From contig SWDT01000101.1 in assembly GCA_009193035.1 (NCBI GenBank), positions 210,985 to 274,984 on the forward strand: DNA of 64,000 nt, in the 5' to 3' direction. The translations under genes and the position numbers were made by a program. The notes under the pieces are model-generated. The model worked only from the letters and a program-made list of their open reading frames with translations, ran no database searches and had not been told where the DNA came from. The DNA is from Halicephalobus mephisto (lineage: Eukaryota > Nematoda > Chromadorea > Rhabditida > Panagrolaimidae). The stretch's first letter is position 1; every line of letters begins with the position of its first letter. Shown in pieces: positions 20,735 through 32,536 of this stretch.

Positions 20735-20755
20735 TTTTTCAGCTTTTGAAAAATC
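20735..20755 (+). promoter_or_regulatory. Likely trans-splice acceptor before alh-6
   Basis: GTTTTTCAG ends at 20742, 13 bases before the ATG, with no obvious upstream coding exon. In nematodes this is the usual form of a spliced-leader addition site. An ordinary 5' UTR intron would look the same. Confidence 0.5.
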
Positions 20756-23700
20756 ATGTCTCTGTCGAAATTGGTCGCCAGAATTCCCGGATCTTTGATT
20801 GCCCGACATGGATCCACTTTTACGTAAGTTTTTGGAATTTTTAAAAGTATTTTTTATTTTTTTAGGTCCTTGACTTCTGAGCAATTCATGAAGAACCCCG
20901 TGAATGAGCCGATTCTTGAGTACAAGAAAGGAAGCCAAGAGCGAGTTGCCCTCGAAAAAGCTCTGGACGAGTTCTCCCGGGGTTCCACCGAGGTTCCCCT
21001 GGTTATTGGATCCCAGAAGATCAAAAGAAACGATAAAAAACAAGTAATGCCGTCGGACCATAACCACGTTCTTGCGACGTACACGTATGCCACTGAATCT
21101 GAAATTAAAAACGCGATCCAAGTCGGACTTGAAGCCAGAGAAAAGTGGGAGAAAAAACCACTAAAAGAAAGAGCGGATGTCCTTCTTCACGCCGCTGATC
21201 TGGCCGCGGGAAAGTACAGAATGGCCCTGAACGCGACGACAATGCTGGGACAAGGAAAGAACATCCTTCAAGCCGAAATAGACTCTGCCTGTGAACTGGT
21301 GGATTTCTTCCGCTTCAATTCTTATTTCGCTTTGCAAATTGAAAAATATAATCCAATCAGTCCCAAGTCAACCAAGAATTCGATGATCTACAGAGGATTG
21401 GAAGTGAGTTGATATATGAAAAGTTTAAATTTAACAAAAACAAGAAAAATAACCCGATTTTGAGGAATCTGGTGTTAGGTACGGTTTTTTGAACATCTAT
21501 TAGGACTTTGATGAGTGGTACTTTGTCTCAGAGAGTAAATAGTACCCCATATGACCCTGATCCAAGAAGTTATAGATCACTTTGGTCTGGATATATTTCT
21601 AAAACATTGATTACGAAATCATCCAAAATCGTCGAAACACCATACTGATTTAAAATTGCAAATTATTTTAGTTTCTAACGAACTTTGAGAATTTCATGTT
21701 GGAAGAATTTCAAAAAAGTTAACTTTTGTTTTTACAGTAATATTAGGATTCAATAAAACCTTTTAGAACTTTCCACAATTCAGTAGAAATTTTTAAAATT
21801 ATCTAAAATTAAAAATTCAGAGAATTTCGTGTTGGAAGAATTTCAAAAAATTTAACTTTTGTTTTTTACAGTAATGTAAGAATCTAGTAGAAGCTTTTGG
21901 GATCTTTCATCATCTATAAAATTGTCTAAAATTCAATTAAAAATTAGAATTAATATATGAAATTGAAAATTTGTGTTGGAGAAATTTTATAAAAAATTTT
22001 AATTTTTACAATTACTGTTTTTTTTAGGGATTTGTTGCGGCGATTGCTCCGTTTAATTTCACGGCTATTGGAGGTAATTTGGCATCTGCTCCGGCATTGA
22101 TGGGAAATGTTGTTCTTTGGAAACCATCTGATACGGCTGTTTTGTCGAATTATATTATTTATCAAATTTTGGAAGAAGCCGGACTCCCTTCAGGAATTAT
22201 TTCCTATCTTCCATCTGACGGACCTACTTTTGGAAATACTACAACCGACAGTAAACATTTTGCAGCTGTTAATTTTACTGGATCTGTTCCGACTTTCAAA
22301 TATATCTGGCAAAGGGTGAGCCAGAATTTGGACAGATACACGACATTCCCGAGATTAGTTGGAGGTTAGTTTTGTTTATTTAATTTTTAGCTGTGCAGTA
22401 GTTGTTCCCTTGGGATATTTGTCCCCTTTGATTTTTACTGGTTTTAGAATTTTTATTTTTAAATTGTTTTTGGTTACTTGGTTATCCACAAATGCTCTAT
22501 AATTACTTTAATTGAGCGAATTCGATTAATTTATTGAATGTATGAAACCTAAAGTGAACATGGAATCAAAACTATTTTTATTTTCAATTCCTACGTAGAA
22601 GAATGAGTGTAATTGAGTACATTCAATCACACTTAGTTACAAGTAATTGTGGATCACCTCTGTCATTATAAGTTATTTCATATAAAAATAGATCTAATAG
22701 GAAAATACGGATTTACGACAATTATTTTCCTTTCATTTTTCCTGATTTTGATATTTTTACTCAAAATTTATATTTTTAGTCCTTAATTACTATTTTAAAT
22801 CATTTCATATATCGAAAACACTAAGAAAAAAACGAAAAAGATGAATTTTATAATAATTACCCCTATTAGCAGTTTTTTCTTTTAAATTGGTCTTATTAGT
22901 TACTTTTTTATTATATTGGGCTAATATAAACATCTAAAATACTAGTTTGAAAAGATAAAAAATGAGACAAACCTTGGAAAATAGAAAACAAGTATCGCAA
23001 GGAAGCAAATGTTGTACAATTTATTTTTGAAATAATGATCGTTAATTTATAGAGTGCGGCGGTAAGAACTTCCATTTTGTGCATCCTTCTGCTGATATTG
23101 ACAGTGTGGTACCGGCGACCCTTCGATCAGGGTATGAATATTCTGGACAGAAATGCAGTGCCTGTTCTCGTTTGTATGTCCCACAAAGTCTTTGGGAATC
23201 GTTCAAATCGAAGTTTGGTGACTTGCATAAGCAATTGAAAGTAGGAGATGTAAGTTTCGATTTAATTTTATATGAAAATTGTAATTTCAGTTTTATTTTA
23301 TATGGAAATTGTAGTTTTTATTACATTTTATATGAAATTTAATAGTTTTGGATTTTTTAGGTTCGTGATGGATCTATTTTCATGTCTGCGGTTATTGATG
23401 ATAGATCGTTTGCGAGAAATAAGTCATATATAGACTATGCGAAGACTGGAGCGGATGGAGCTGAAATTATTTATGGTGGAACTTATGATGACTCAAAAGG
23501 GTACTTTATTCAACCAACATTGATTCAAGTAAATAGTCCAAATTCGAAATTGATGACAGAAGAAATTTTTGGACCGGTTATAACGGCTTATGTTTATCCT
23601 GATTCAGAAGCAATGAAAATGGTTTCTAGTTTGAAAGATGCTACTCCTTATGGATTAACGGGAGCAGTGTTTTCGCAAGATAAAGATTTCCTATACAAAG

Positions 23701-23915
23701 CGAAGGATATTTTGCGTGATGCTGTGGGTAATCTGTATCTTAATGATAAAAGTACTGGATCGATTGTTGGACAACAACCATTTGGAGGAGCTAGAATGTC
23801 AGGAACGAATGATAAAGCTGGTGGTCCACATTATGCACTTAAATGGGCTAGTCCACAAACAATCAAGGAAACTTTTGTTCCAATTCACGAATGGCGTTAT
23901 CCGTCGATGGATTAA
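20756..23915 (+). CDS. alh-6: Delta-1-pyrroline-5-carboxylate dehydrogenase (ALDH4A1 type)
   Basis: Mitochondrial P5C dehydrogenase, oxidising glutamate-gamma-semialdehyde/P5C to glutamate with NAD in proline breakdown. Exons 20756-20823, 20866-21403, 22028-22364, 23053-23249 and 23361-23915 join in consistent phase to 564 aa, against 563 for human ALDH4A1. The first ~23 residues (MSLSKLVARIPGSLIARHGS) have the Arg-rich, Ser-rich look of a matrix-targeting peptide. Family motifs are EGFVAAIAPFNFTAIGGN, the catalytic Glu in GECGGKN (Glu315, codon split by intron 3), the catalytic Cys in YSGQKCSAC (Cys349), EEIFGPV, and GSIVGQQPFGGARMSGTND near the C-terminus. Intron 3 contains a family D repeat. 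No defect is seen. The ortholog assignment to C. elegans alh-6 rests on similarity of the whole chain to ALDH4A1. Confidence 0.96.
22488..22662. repeat. Repeat family D copy in alh-6 intron 3
   Basis: About 175 bp, from ATGCTCTATAATTACTTTAA to GTAATTGTGGATCACCT. Copy at 59566-59750. Shared blocks include GAACATGGAATCAAAACTAT and CTACGTAGAAGAATGA. The ends TATCCACAA and TTGTGGATC are inverted. Confidence 0.7.
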
Positions 23916-24508
23916 TTAGATGGAAAAAAAAGGAGATTCATATTGAATTTGTTTAAATAGATTTTTATGCATAATTAGGATAATTGTCAGGTTTTTTGTA
24001 CTAACCGGTTTTTTAAATGTAAATAATACTGCTGTGCAGTAAGTTACATGAATATATTTAGAATTTGGAATTTGTGGATTTTTCATGGGTTGAATAGCCC
24101 TGGAGGATATTTTTGAAGTTTTTTGAAATAGGATTTGATAAATTTTGGAATTTAATACATTGTGGACCATATTTGGTACAATTTCTGTATGGTACGCGCA
24201 TGTGACACATAATATTTTATAATAGATTTCTTTTTTATGATTTAGGATTTTCTTTGTTTTTGTAACTAACAAACACCCCTAGATTGAGCTAAATATTGAC
24301 TGATTTGGGCGAAAGAAAAAAGAAAAAATATATATCACTTTGGATCCATGGCATACAACATTGAAAACGTGCATTGTCCGCAATGTGTTAAATGTTTTGT
24401 AAAAATTTAGTAAATTTTGAAAATTTAAAAATTGAATTTAATTATTTTCGAAAATTTATATTTTAAGCATTTTGCAATACGTAATTTTTATATTTTGATT
24501 AATTTTAG
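23916..24508. other. Spacer between alh-6 and emc-2
   Basis: 593 bases with no gene. It is AT-rich, and ends in TTTTAG directly abutting the next ATG. It is longer than the roughly 100-nt spacing usual inside nematode operons. Confidence 0.6.
24500..24508 (+). promoter_or_regulatory. Likely trans-splice acceptor at the emc-2 ATG
   Basis: TAATTTTAG runs directly into ATG at 24509, leaving no 5' UTR. No upstream coding exon in phase is seen, so spliced-leader addition here is the simplest reading. Confidence 0.5.
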
Positions 24509-25848
24509 ATGGTTGAAAATACGGATTGGACGGATATTTCTTTTGAGGAAGCGAGACAAACACTGAAAAAATGGAGAGATGATCATGCAAGAAGATCTGA
24601 AGAAACGGTTGAAATTTGGGAACATGTATTGAGTCGATATGCTTCATCTCTTAATGATGAATTGTGGAATATATTAGAACAAGTTGCTATTGCTGCAATT
24701 GATTCGGCTAGATTTGATATAGCTGCGGATTGTCTTCAAAAATTGAAAAATCAATTTCCTCAATCTTCAAGAGTTATGAAACTTCATGCTATGAGATTAG
24801 AAGCAACAGGACAATTGGAAAGTGCGGAAAAACTTTATGATCAGTTGATTAATGCAGATGAAACTAATCCGGTTGGTTTTTGGTTTAATATTGTTTGTAA
24901 AAGCAAAACAACCTGGTTCAGAAGTGTTAGTTGTGATTTTTCGAGTAGTTAGTGAAATTTCCATATATGAAAATTAATCCTTGAGTGTAAATGAAAGTTT
25001 TTATATATGCTTCCGGTTTTGGAGTTTCTGAATTTTTTAGATAAAATATAGTTTTAAAAATTAATTACAAAGTCACTATTGAAGAAAGCCAAAATTTTAG
25101 GCTACTTTAGTTTTTCGAAATTCATACATGATTGACTATGAAATTGTATAAGATTACGAAATCATTATCAAACAAAATCAAATTTATTCTGTAGTCTACT
25201 GTAGGTTTTAAAAACTTCTGAAATTTGTGTCAAAGTTGTCCAGAAAGTTTATATATGATTTTTGTAATGTTATGTAAATTTCAGGGTTTTCGAAAGAGAA
25301 AAATTGCAATCTTGTTGGCCAAAGGTGAAAGATTAGAAGCGATAAAAAGCTTAAATGAATACTTGGAGACTTTCATTAACGATAACGAAGCATGGATTCA
25401 ATTGTCCGAGTTGTATTTGAAAGAAGGAGATTATTCAAGAGCTTCCTACGCTTTTGATGAAAGTTTACTGTCGAATGTGAGTTATTTATTTAATAATTTT
25501 TATCATCGAATGTTTTAGCCTCATAGTAGTTTGAATTTTCGGAGAATTGCGGAAATTCGGTACGCCATGGGAGGACAGGAGAATTATGAACTTGCAAGAG
25601 CTTATTTTGAGAAATCCATTAAGATGAGTGAATGTGATGTTAGAAGTCTTTTTGGACTGGTTTTGTGCTGTAATCAATTGATTCCGAAAGCAACTCCAAG
25701 TAAGAAGAAGGAACTTGTGACTTCTGGAGTCAAGGCGGCGGATAAACTTTTGGAGATTTACAGAGGTGCGAATGAAAATGCACATTCGGATGTTCATGTA
25801 AGGACAGTCCTGGCTATCAGAAATCAACTGAACCAATTGGCTAATTAA
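24509..25848 (+). CDS. emc-2: ER membrane protein complex subunit 2 (TPR protein)
   Basis: EMC2/TTC35, the cytosolic tetratricopeptide subunit of the ER membrane protein complex, which inserts tail-anchored and multi-pass proteins. Exons 24509-24871, 25285-25476 and 25519-25848, all phase 0, give 294 aa (human EMC2 has 297). Diagnostic stretches are the RKRKIAILLAKGERLEAIKS block, LNEYLETFINDNEAWIQLSE, and LNFRRIAEIRYAMGGQENYE. Helical repeats of TPR type run from about residue 60 to 260. The model skips a 413-nt first intron with donor GTTGGT, a weak donor, but the frame and homology on each side support it. AATAAA lies at 25904-25909. Confidence 0.93.
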
Positions 25849-26515
25849 TGTTGTCTTTCTGATGGAGTAATGTTGTTTAATTTATTTAAGTTAAATGTTG
25901 GAAAATAAAAAGTGGAATATTTCGGATTTGTGTGAAAATTTGAGTTTTACTGTATTTTGTTTTTTCTAAGTGGGATTTGGATAAAAGTAGAAGGATACGG
26001 TAAAGGATTGTGATTGAGGATTTTAGGTATTAAACAATAAGAAGTTAATTTTTAATGTGGAAAATTTGATTTTTATTATTTCGCTGATTTTTGAGCGAAA
26101 ATGGAAATTAACACTAAAAATAATATAAAAAAGTAATAGACTTTTATTATGAAAAATTTGATAATTATGATGCATTTGCTCATTTCTGAACGAGAGTGGA
26201 AATATATCCTTAAAATTACGCAAAAAATAAAATTTTAATGATTTTTGATTTATATTATTTTTTCTATTATCATATTAAATATACTTTTTTTAAAAATAAA
26301 TTTGGAAAACCTATGCACGTGAACATTCGCGATCTTCTAAGATTTCCCATTCAATCGAAATTTTAAAACCCAAAGGTTCGAATTTCTTTTTTAGAAATTT
26401 GACCATTGACGAAACTGTAAAACACTACAATAGTCCCTGGTTAATTTATTAATATCGTAATATAGTATCTACAGTACCAGAATTATTAATTTTTGATTAT
26501 TTTTAAATTATTTTT
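25849..26515. other. Convergent spacer between emc-2 and the pepsin-inhibitor-like gene
   Basis: Two genes end towards each other here. AT-rich, with a poly(A) signal for emc-2. A ~100-bp segment at 26035-26120 partly repeats at 26130-26240 (AATTTGATAATTATGATGCA region). No gene. Confidence 0.55.
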
Positions 26516-27815
26516 TTAGAAAAGTTGAGAACAGAACTTCGGGGGCTGTGGAGGCAGGATCGAAGTCGTGGGTTTCTCGACCTGTTTGGAATCCCCGGGG
26601 CTTTCTGTAGTCGTAGAAGTTTTAGTTTTTAATTTTTTCTCAACGACTTCGATCGATTGAATGCTTTTGTCGTTCCAACTGTAAGTGTCGGGTTCCATTT
26701 CTCCGGGGGAGTCCCAATGGCCCTTGGGAAACTGCTTCAAAGACTCCAGAATTTCACTTTGATATTCTTTCAATCTGTATTCGTATTCGTCCATTTCTCG
26801 TCTTTCGTCGTCCGTCAACTGTCTTACGTAAAGCGATCCTATGTAGATACGGTAGTTCTGGACCACACATCCGTTCATCTTGTAGACAGCAGTGTCCCGA
26901 CCGCTACAGAAGCTCGGAAGGGCTGGTCGACGAGGCATCGCTTGTTGAAGTCGTGGTAGGACCACTCTACTACCGTATATCCAATTTATTGCCGGAGGAT
27001 GAGAAATATAAGCAGTATGAAGAAAATCCGCCAATTGTTTATTATAATTGTCCAATTCTTGTTCGTATTTTACAAGTTCTGCTTGTTCTTCCGGATTCAA
27101 TTCTCGAACAAAGTATCCATGAGAATACAGCAAATTTGCCTGGAAAAATTATTTTTAAAATTCGACATTTCTGAAAATTTTTTTTGAATTTGGAATATCT
27201 TCAAAAAATTCCGTTTAAGACTAAAAAGGTTTTCAAAATACTCCCCTTAGGACCCAGACTATTTTTAAAATACTCCCTTCAGGACCCAGAATATTTTTAA
27301 AAAATTCTCTTTGGGACCCAAAATATCTTCTAAGAATTCTGTTTAAAACCCAGAATATTTAAAAAAAATTCTGTTTAGGATTCTGAATATTTCCAAAAAT
27401 TCTATTGAAAGTCAAAAAAGTCTAAAAACTTTTTTCAAGACTCAGAATTCTTTAAAAAGTCATCTTTAAGATTCCTAATATTTTCAAAAATTTCCCTCCA
27501 GGATTCGAAACATTTTCAAAAATATCACTTTAGGACTAACAATGTTTTTCAAAAATTTTCTTTCAAGATTCGAAACATTTTCAAAAATTTCCCTTTAAGA
27601 CTAACAATGTTTTTCGAAAATATCCTTTCAAGACTAACAATGTTTTTCGAAAATATCCTCTAAATCCAAAATTATCTCCAAGTAAATCCTACCGTAACCA
27701 AACAAGCGGAATCGTGGGTTAATCTCGGTTTATTTTTAAAAATATTAAATCTAGCTCCGCCAAATCCATAAGATAATTCAAATAAAATAAAAAAAATAAT
27801 GATTTTAGTCATCAT
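26516..27815 (-). CDS. Secreted pepsin-inhibitor-3-like protein
   Basis: Predicted secreted relative of the nematode pepsin inhibitor 3 (PI-3) family, whose characterised members, such as that of Ascaris, block pepsin-like aspartic proteases. Exons 27815-27693 and 27139-26516 join in phase 0 for 248 aa. The start MMTKIIIFFILFELSYGFGG is a classic signal peptide; an upstream in-frame extension to 27923 is not needed. Two PI-3-type repeats are visible: YSHGYFVRELNPEEQAELVK with Cys just before it, and GCVVQNYRIYIGSLYVRQLT-DDERREMDEYEYRLKEY. Both have the family pattern of Cys, then Y-V-R-x-L-x-x-x-E, then an acidic helix. A Ser/Thr/Pro-rich tail (TKTSTTTESP to ILPPQPP) ends with one more Cys. 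The exon 1 donor is GTAGGA. The intron is filled with short degenerate repeats (AAAATTC.CTTTAGGACCCA). A TATA-like GGATAAAAGG lies ~70 bp upstream of the ATG. Confidence 0.8.
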
Positions 27816-28073
27816 CTCGTTGAATTTTACAGTGAACAAATAATAGTTTAGAAAGGTCCGTGAAGATTGTGAGAACCTTTTATCCTTGTTGTCATTGACA
27901 AAAGACGTAAGGACAGCTTTCAATTGAACGTGATGGTCATTGTCTCAATTTCTTGTTTGCTTTAGGATGAACTGTCGAAATTTAGCTAGATTTTTGAAGT
28001 TTTTTGTTCTTCAAATCGGGAATATGTGGTTCGACGTTTTTTATCCCGATTACGACTAGCTTTTTTACAAAAA

Positions 28074-28325
28074 AAGTAATAAATTTAAAATAAAAAAAGT
28101 AAAAAAGTAATAAATTTAAAATAAAAAAAGTAAAAAAGTAATAAATTTAAAATAAAAAAAAGTAAAAAAGTAATAAATTTAAAATAAAAAAAGTAAAAAA
28201 GTAATAAGTTTAAAATAAAAAAAAGTAAAAAAATAATAAATTTAAAATAAAAAAAGTAAAAAAGTAATAAATTTAAAATAAAAAAAAGTAAAAAAGTAAT
28301 AAATTTAAAAATATAAAAGTAAAAT
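28074..28325 (+). repeat. 31-bp AT tandem array
   Basis: About eight units built on AATAAATTTAAAATAAAAAA plus AGTAAAAAAGT, with unit length varying by one or two A residues. It is nearly pure A/T apart from one or two G per unit. Confidence 0.9.
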
Positions 28326-28463
28326 CATAAAAATTTAAAAATTAAAAAAAGCTAAAATAACTTATAAGGGAGACTGTCTACAGTATGTAAGGCTTACATG
28401 ACGCTTTTCTGGGACCCCCTTTCTCTGTAAGCCTTACATATTTTAGACAAGCTCCTTTATTAT

Positions 28464-28566
28464 TAAATTGCAATCTTTGTCACAAATGTGAAGTATTTAT
28501 GAAAAATAATACATTTTTGTTAAATTTCGCAATTGTTACGGAACCAAAAATTACGCTTTTGTGTGA
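28464..28566. repeat. Repeat family B, partial copy
   Basis: Only one half of the element is present: TTTGTCACAAATGTGAAGTA through AAAAATTACGCTTTTGTGTG. The opposite end is missing. It runs directly into a family A fragment. Confidence 0.6.
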
Positions 28567-29807
28567 AGTTAATCCAACTATGCATTTGGATATAATGCAT
28601 CTGATACATCTGAGCCGTTTCAATGTAGTCATATATCATATACAATCCACCGATAAAACAGAATTCGACTAAAGGTTTCTAAAGAGCATGAGTAAGAATT
28701 CTTTTGTCTCAGATACAATTAAAAAAAATAAAATGTAGTAAACAAAATTAATAAAGTCAAAATTTATAATTTTTTTGGGAAATAAAAAGGCGATATTAGA
28801 GTAATAAGAATTTAAAAAAAAATTTTTTTCTTTTCCACATAAAACCAAAACAAATATAATAAAACTGAAATCATCAAAGAAACTTTAAGTCTCCTCAATC
28901 GATGAAGCTACTCTCAAAGGCATTCTTCTTTTTCTACTTGTTGAAACATAAAACTAAATCAAAAATAGAACGTCTGGAGCAATAGTCTGAATACCAGGGA
29001 GTGTGGAATACCGTATGCTATAAGTAAGATTCTCAGCTGCTTTGTGTGGGAGTAATAATACAATCGTTATCTATGTTTTATTGCTGAGTGAAGATTATTA
29101 TACTTCCGGTTTCTATCTTAACACTACCCCAACTCCATCAACGAATAATTGAATCAAAAGGTCTTTCAGATTAATGACTTTCTTCGAAACAAGTATTTTT
29201 TCTCAATGAAGATAGCTTTTTGAAAGATATGAAGAAATCAGATTTCGTAAAACAACATATGATATAAAATTGTCAAAGAAAAGCAACAAAAATCGAAATA
29301 CAAATATTAGTAAGATTACTCATCATTATTCCTAATGAAACGGAAACGTCCTATGTAAAACCGTTTTTAAAGTATAGTACACTTTCTAATTGCAGACAAA
29401 TGGGGTTTTAATAATAAGGAGATAAATTGTAGGAAATTGGAATAAATCTCAAAGACCACAATAATTGTTGCACATATGAACAACAGCATTTGCACATTTA
29501 GAAGAAATTCAATGAACTATAAAAGTTTTTCAAGTATACACAATGGGTAAGTTTCAAATTGTATATATGTGCATAGTCGATGAACTTGTTAAAATTGAGC
29601 ATAGAAAATTATAATTTCGCTGCGATGCACAATGTAACAAGTAAGTAGTATTTAGTTATGGAAAATCTGGTAAACTTTGGATAGTAAACTGTTAAGGAAA
29701 GTTCTGCAACCTTTTTATGACATTCTGTTAAAAAAGATCTTGAAATCTTTATATAACAATTCATCACGGAAAATATTATATTTTTTATATCATAATCAAC
29801 ATAATCT

Positions 29808-29990
29808 TTGTGTTCGAAATGTTGTCTCGTAGTTGCTTTATTTCGAACGCCTCAAACTTGGGTAATTAGACCGTTGTAAACGCGTTATAAAATAAAAAAC
29901 GCAACACGATCGATAAATTTTTGTTAAGGCTGTTAGCAGTCTCTCTATATTGATAGCGTTATCGCCGTTCCGATCACTTTGTTAAATGTT
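29808..29990 (+). repeat. Dispersed repeat, second copy
   Basis: Matches 15325-15505 over its length, including the exact CTCAAACTTGGGTAATTAGA and CCGTTGTAAACGCGTTATAA blocks. Confidence 0.6.
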
Positions 29991-31431
29991 CGATTTTACT
30001 TAAAAATGCATTGCAATTTTCGTGACGAATTTCAAACATTTATAAAAAACTATTGCGCTATATTCTTTATTAGAATTACATATTATGAAAATCGTATACC
30101 ACGGTGATGTCGCACATTTGTTATCTAAGCAAATGTTACGATATTTTATATGCAATTTCGGTGATTTTGATGTTGATTTTTATACACATTATGCTGATTT
30201 TGAGCAACTTGAAGATGATTAACCTATTCTGCAAAATTTGAGTTTAAAAATTCTTCTTGTTATCCTAGAAAACTAAGGGATTGAACTCAATAATTCAGAA
30301 TTCACCTTAGATGAAAAATACAGCAGACGGTAGATTTATTATTTTCAAATTATGCAGATTCAAGCGTTATTTTTGAACAAATGTGAATCGTGAAGCATAA
30401 AAGCAGACTTGGCATTTCGATGAAAACTATTAATTGCAATCTAATTTCATGGGATGAATATAAAATGATAATCATGATATTTGCAAAAATGAGCGTATTT
30501 TTCATTGCGTATGTTGCCATAATGAAGGAGCACTAGCAACTTTTAGTTTCTGAGATAACGTTTTTTTACAACACTTTGTTGTACTTTGGAGGTCATAGGT
30601 TAATTCCTAGCTAGTTATTTAAAATCTGTTATGGTTTCTTGAACTTGCTCCAAGCGAAATTATCAATTGTGAATTTTTAACTTTGTTGACGAAAACACTA
30701 CAAAAATTTCAGGATATTTGACGTAATGTGAAATGTGAAAGTTCAAACTTTCCTCGTTTTAGGATTTTCGATATCTATTCTTTCGTGTTTGAAATTCTAG
30801 GATTCTGTGAAATTTTGTATGTCCATTTTGAACTTTAGAATTTGTAGGACTTAGTTGTATTCATATCTGTACTTTAAAAACTTAATGTTTTTCATTTTGA
30901 ACTTTAGAATTCCCTCAAAAACAAAACATTTTCTTGGAAGCAATCGAAAATTAATGAGTTTTTAGACTACTGTAGAAATAGATTATATTGTTTTATAATG
31001 AAAAGTAAGTTTGAAAAAGATTGGGAAATTTTTGTTTTTTCTTAGAAATATATAGAAAATATTCAAAAAAAACTTAGATTACTGTAGAAATAAACGTCAT
31101 TTTTTGTCGTAAATTGAAGAACGTTGTTGAAAAAATTGTAGTTTTTGTCAGAAATTTCCAAATATTAATTAAGTAAGTTCTTATTACTGTATAGGTATCT
31201 TTTATTGTCAAATAATCTCAAAAATACTGTAAGGTGAATGTTTATTTTTCCCTCAGAAGTCTCCGAAAATAAATTCAAATTACTACAAAGATAAATGCTA
31301 CTTTTTTGTGGCCAAAAATATATCTTCAACACTTTCAAAGTATAATTTTCCTGTTTTCGAGAAATCCCTGATAATTAGTTAAAATACATCTGCATTACCG
31401 TAAGTATGGTCTAACATCTATGGTAAATTAG

Positions 31432-31762
31432 GTATACAACAAAAAAGTACATTAAAACAGCCCTAATGTACAACTACAGTATGCTCAATGTATCGGTATA
31501 TGATTATAATGTATCCAATACATTAGAGCCGTTTTAATGTACCCATGCATTGAATACAATGCACTGATATCATACTTAATGTATTAATACATTGAATACA
31601 ATGTATCTGCTACGTCAAAATTGTTCGGATATATCAGTACATTAAATACGACGTGGAGGTGTCATACTTAATGTATCGGTATATGATTATAATGTATCCA
31701 ATACATTAGAGCCGTTTTAATGTATCCATACATTATATACCATATACCTATTTTCGTGTGAG
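31432..31762. repeat. Repeat family A, large copy
   Basis: Starts TATACAACAAAAAAGTACAT and ends near CATATACCTATTTTCGTGTG. Internal units such as GTATATGATTATAATGTATC and CCAATACATTAGAGCCGTTT occur twice. Confidence 0.65.
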
Positions 31763-32477
31763 TTGAAGACGTTGAGAGATAAAGTGGCCAAGTAATTAAA
31801 GTTTAACATAAAAAGTGCAAACTGGTTTTGTATCTAATATGTCATAGTTTCTCCAGCAAACATTAGATTAAAAACATACACTTTACTACTCTACTGTGAG
31901 AACATTCCCCAAATTACCAATATTACTATTTTGCTTAAAAAACATCTGTTCATGAAACTGAAGCTCTTTTACCATTATTAAATAACCTTCAAATATCTTT
32001 AAAAAATTTTCTTTTGTATAAAAAAAAATAATTTTATAAATTAAGCTTGGCATTTTGAAGAAATAAATGCCAACGAAAAAATAAATTTTAAAATACTCCA
32101 GAATAGATTCAAATTACCGTGAAATTAAATTTTTTTTGGATAAGTTCTAAAAATTTAAAAACGAATTTAAATCATGGTGTAATAAATATTTGTTTTATAT
32201 CCATCTCTATAGTTTAAAATTACAGTAAATAATGCCTACTGTTATTTTCGAGTATATTTATTTTTTTTTGAAAATCTCATTTTTGAAATTTAAATTACAA
32301 TTTCATTCATAATTGTTTTTTTGATTTGAAAATACAAATTTATTTCCGACGAAATGAAGAATAATTTTAAAAATACCTTTCCGGGACAAAGTCAATTTTT
32401 GGGATTATCAAAAAAGCCAAAGTTGAGAATCCAATCCTATCTCCACCCCTTTTATTTAAAGTACCGTGGCACTGAAC

Positions 32478-32491
32478 CCTTTAAAAAGCTA
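32478..32491 (+). promoter_or_regulatory. TATA-like box of srt copy A
   Basis: CCCTTTAAAAAGCT lies about 50 bp before the ATG. Srt copy B has CCTTTAAAAAGCT at the same distance. Confidence 0.5.
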
Positions 32492-32536
32492 GATTTTCTA
32501 GTTCTTCTTTATCCAGTTTCATAAATTTCCCTTGAC

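Larger units (their letters stand above)
18513..20755. other. Intergenic region before the P5C dehydrogenase gene
   Basis: No supported gene. It contains a family E repeat (18780-19025), an AT-only stretch (about 19030-19160), a three-unit repeat around 19500-19760 sharing AAGCTGGTC and GCACGAACAA, and a ~65-bp tandem array at 20085-20560. Some parts (19160-19320) are less AT-rich but have no convincing exon. Confidence 0.6.
27816..32536. other. 4.7-kb gene-poor region
   Basis: No convincing gene. Contents in order: a 31-bp AT tandem array (28074-28325); a small inverted repeat of TGTAAGGCTTACA (28397) and TGTAAGCCTTACA (28426); a partial family B repeat (28464-28566); family A (28570-28665 and 31432-31762); a weak family E copy (28968-29130); and the dispersed repeat 29808-29990, followed by a scrap of family B near 30015. 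A 45-codon ORF at 30085-30222 has no supporting signals. 30.2-31.4 kb is AT-rich and featureless. Confidence 0.6.

Noticed and set aside
23916..24508. alh-6 and emc-2 as an SL2-type operon
   Set aside because: Same strand and an acceptor right at the emc-2 ATG, but the 593-bp spacing is much longer than typical and no U-rich element could be singled out.
26657..27187. Plus-strand frames opposite the pepsin-inhibitor-like gene
   Set aside because: The minus strand carries the signal peptide, the paired repeats and the splice signals; the plus-strand frames are shadows.
28074..28325. Regular repeats as a possible CRISPR array
   Set aside because: Units are contiguous with no spacers and the genome is eukaryotic; it is a simple AT satellite.
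30085..30222. 45-residue ORF in the gene desert
   Set aside because: No splice, promoter or poly(A) signal, AT-driven composition, and it sits beside MITE fragments.
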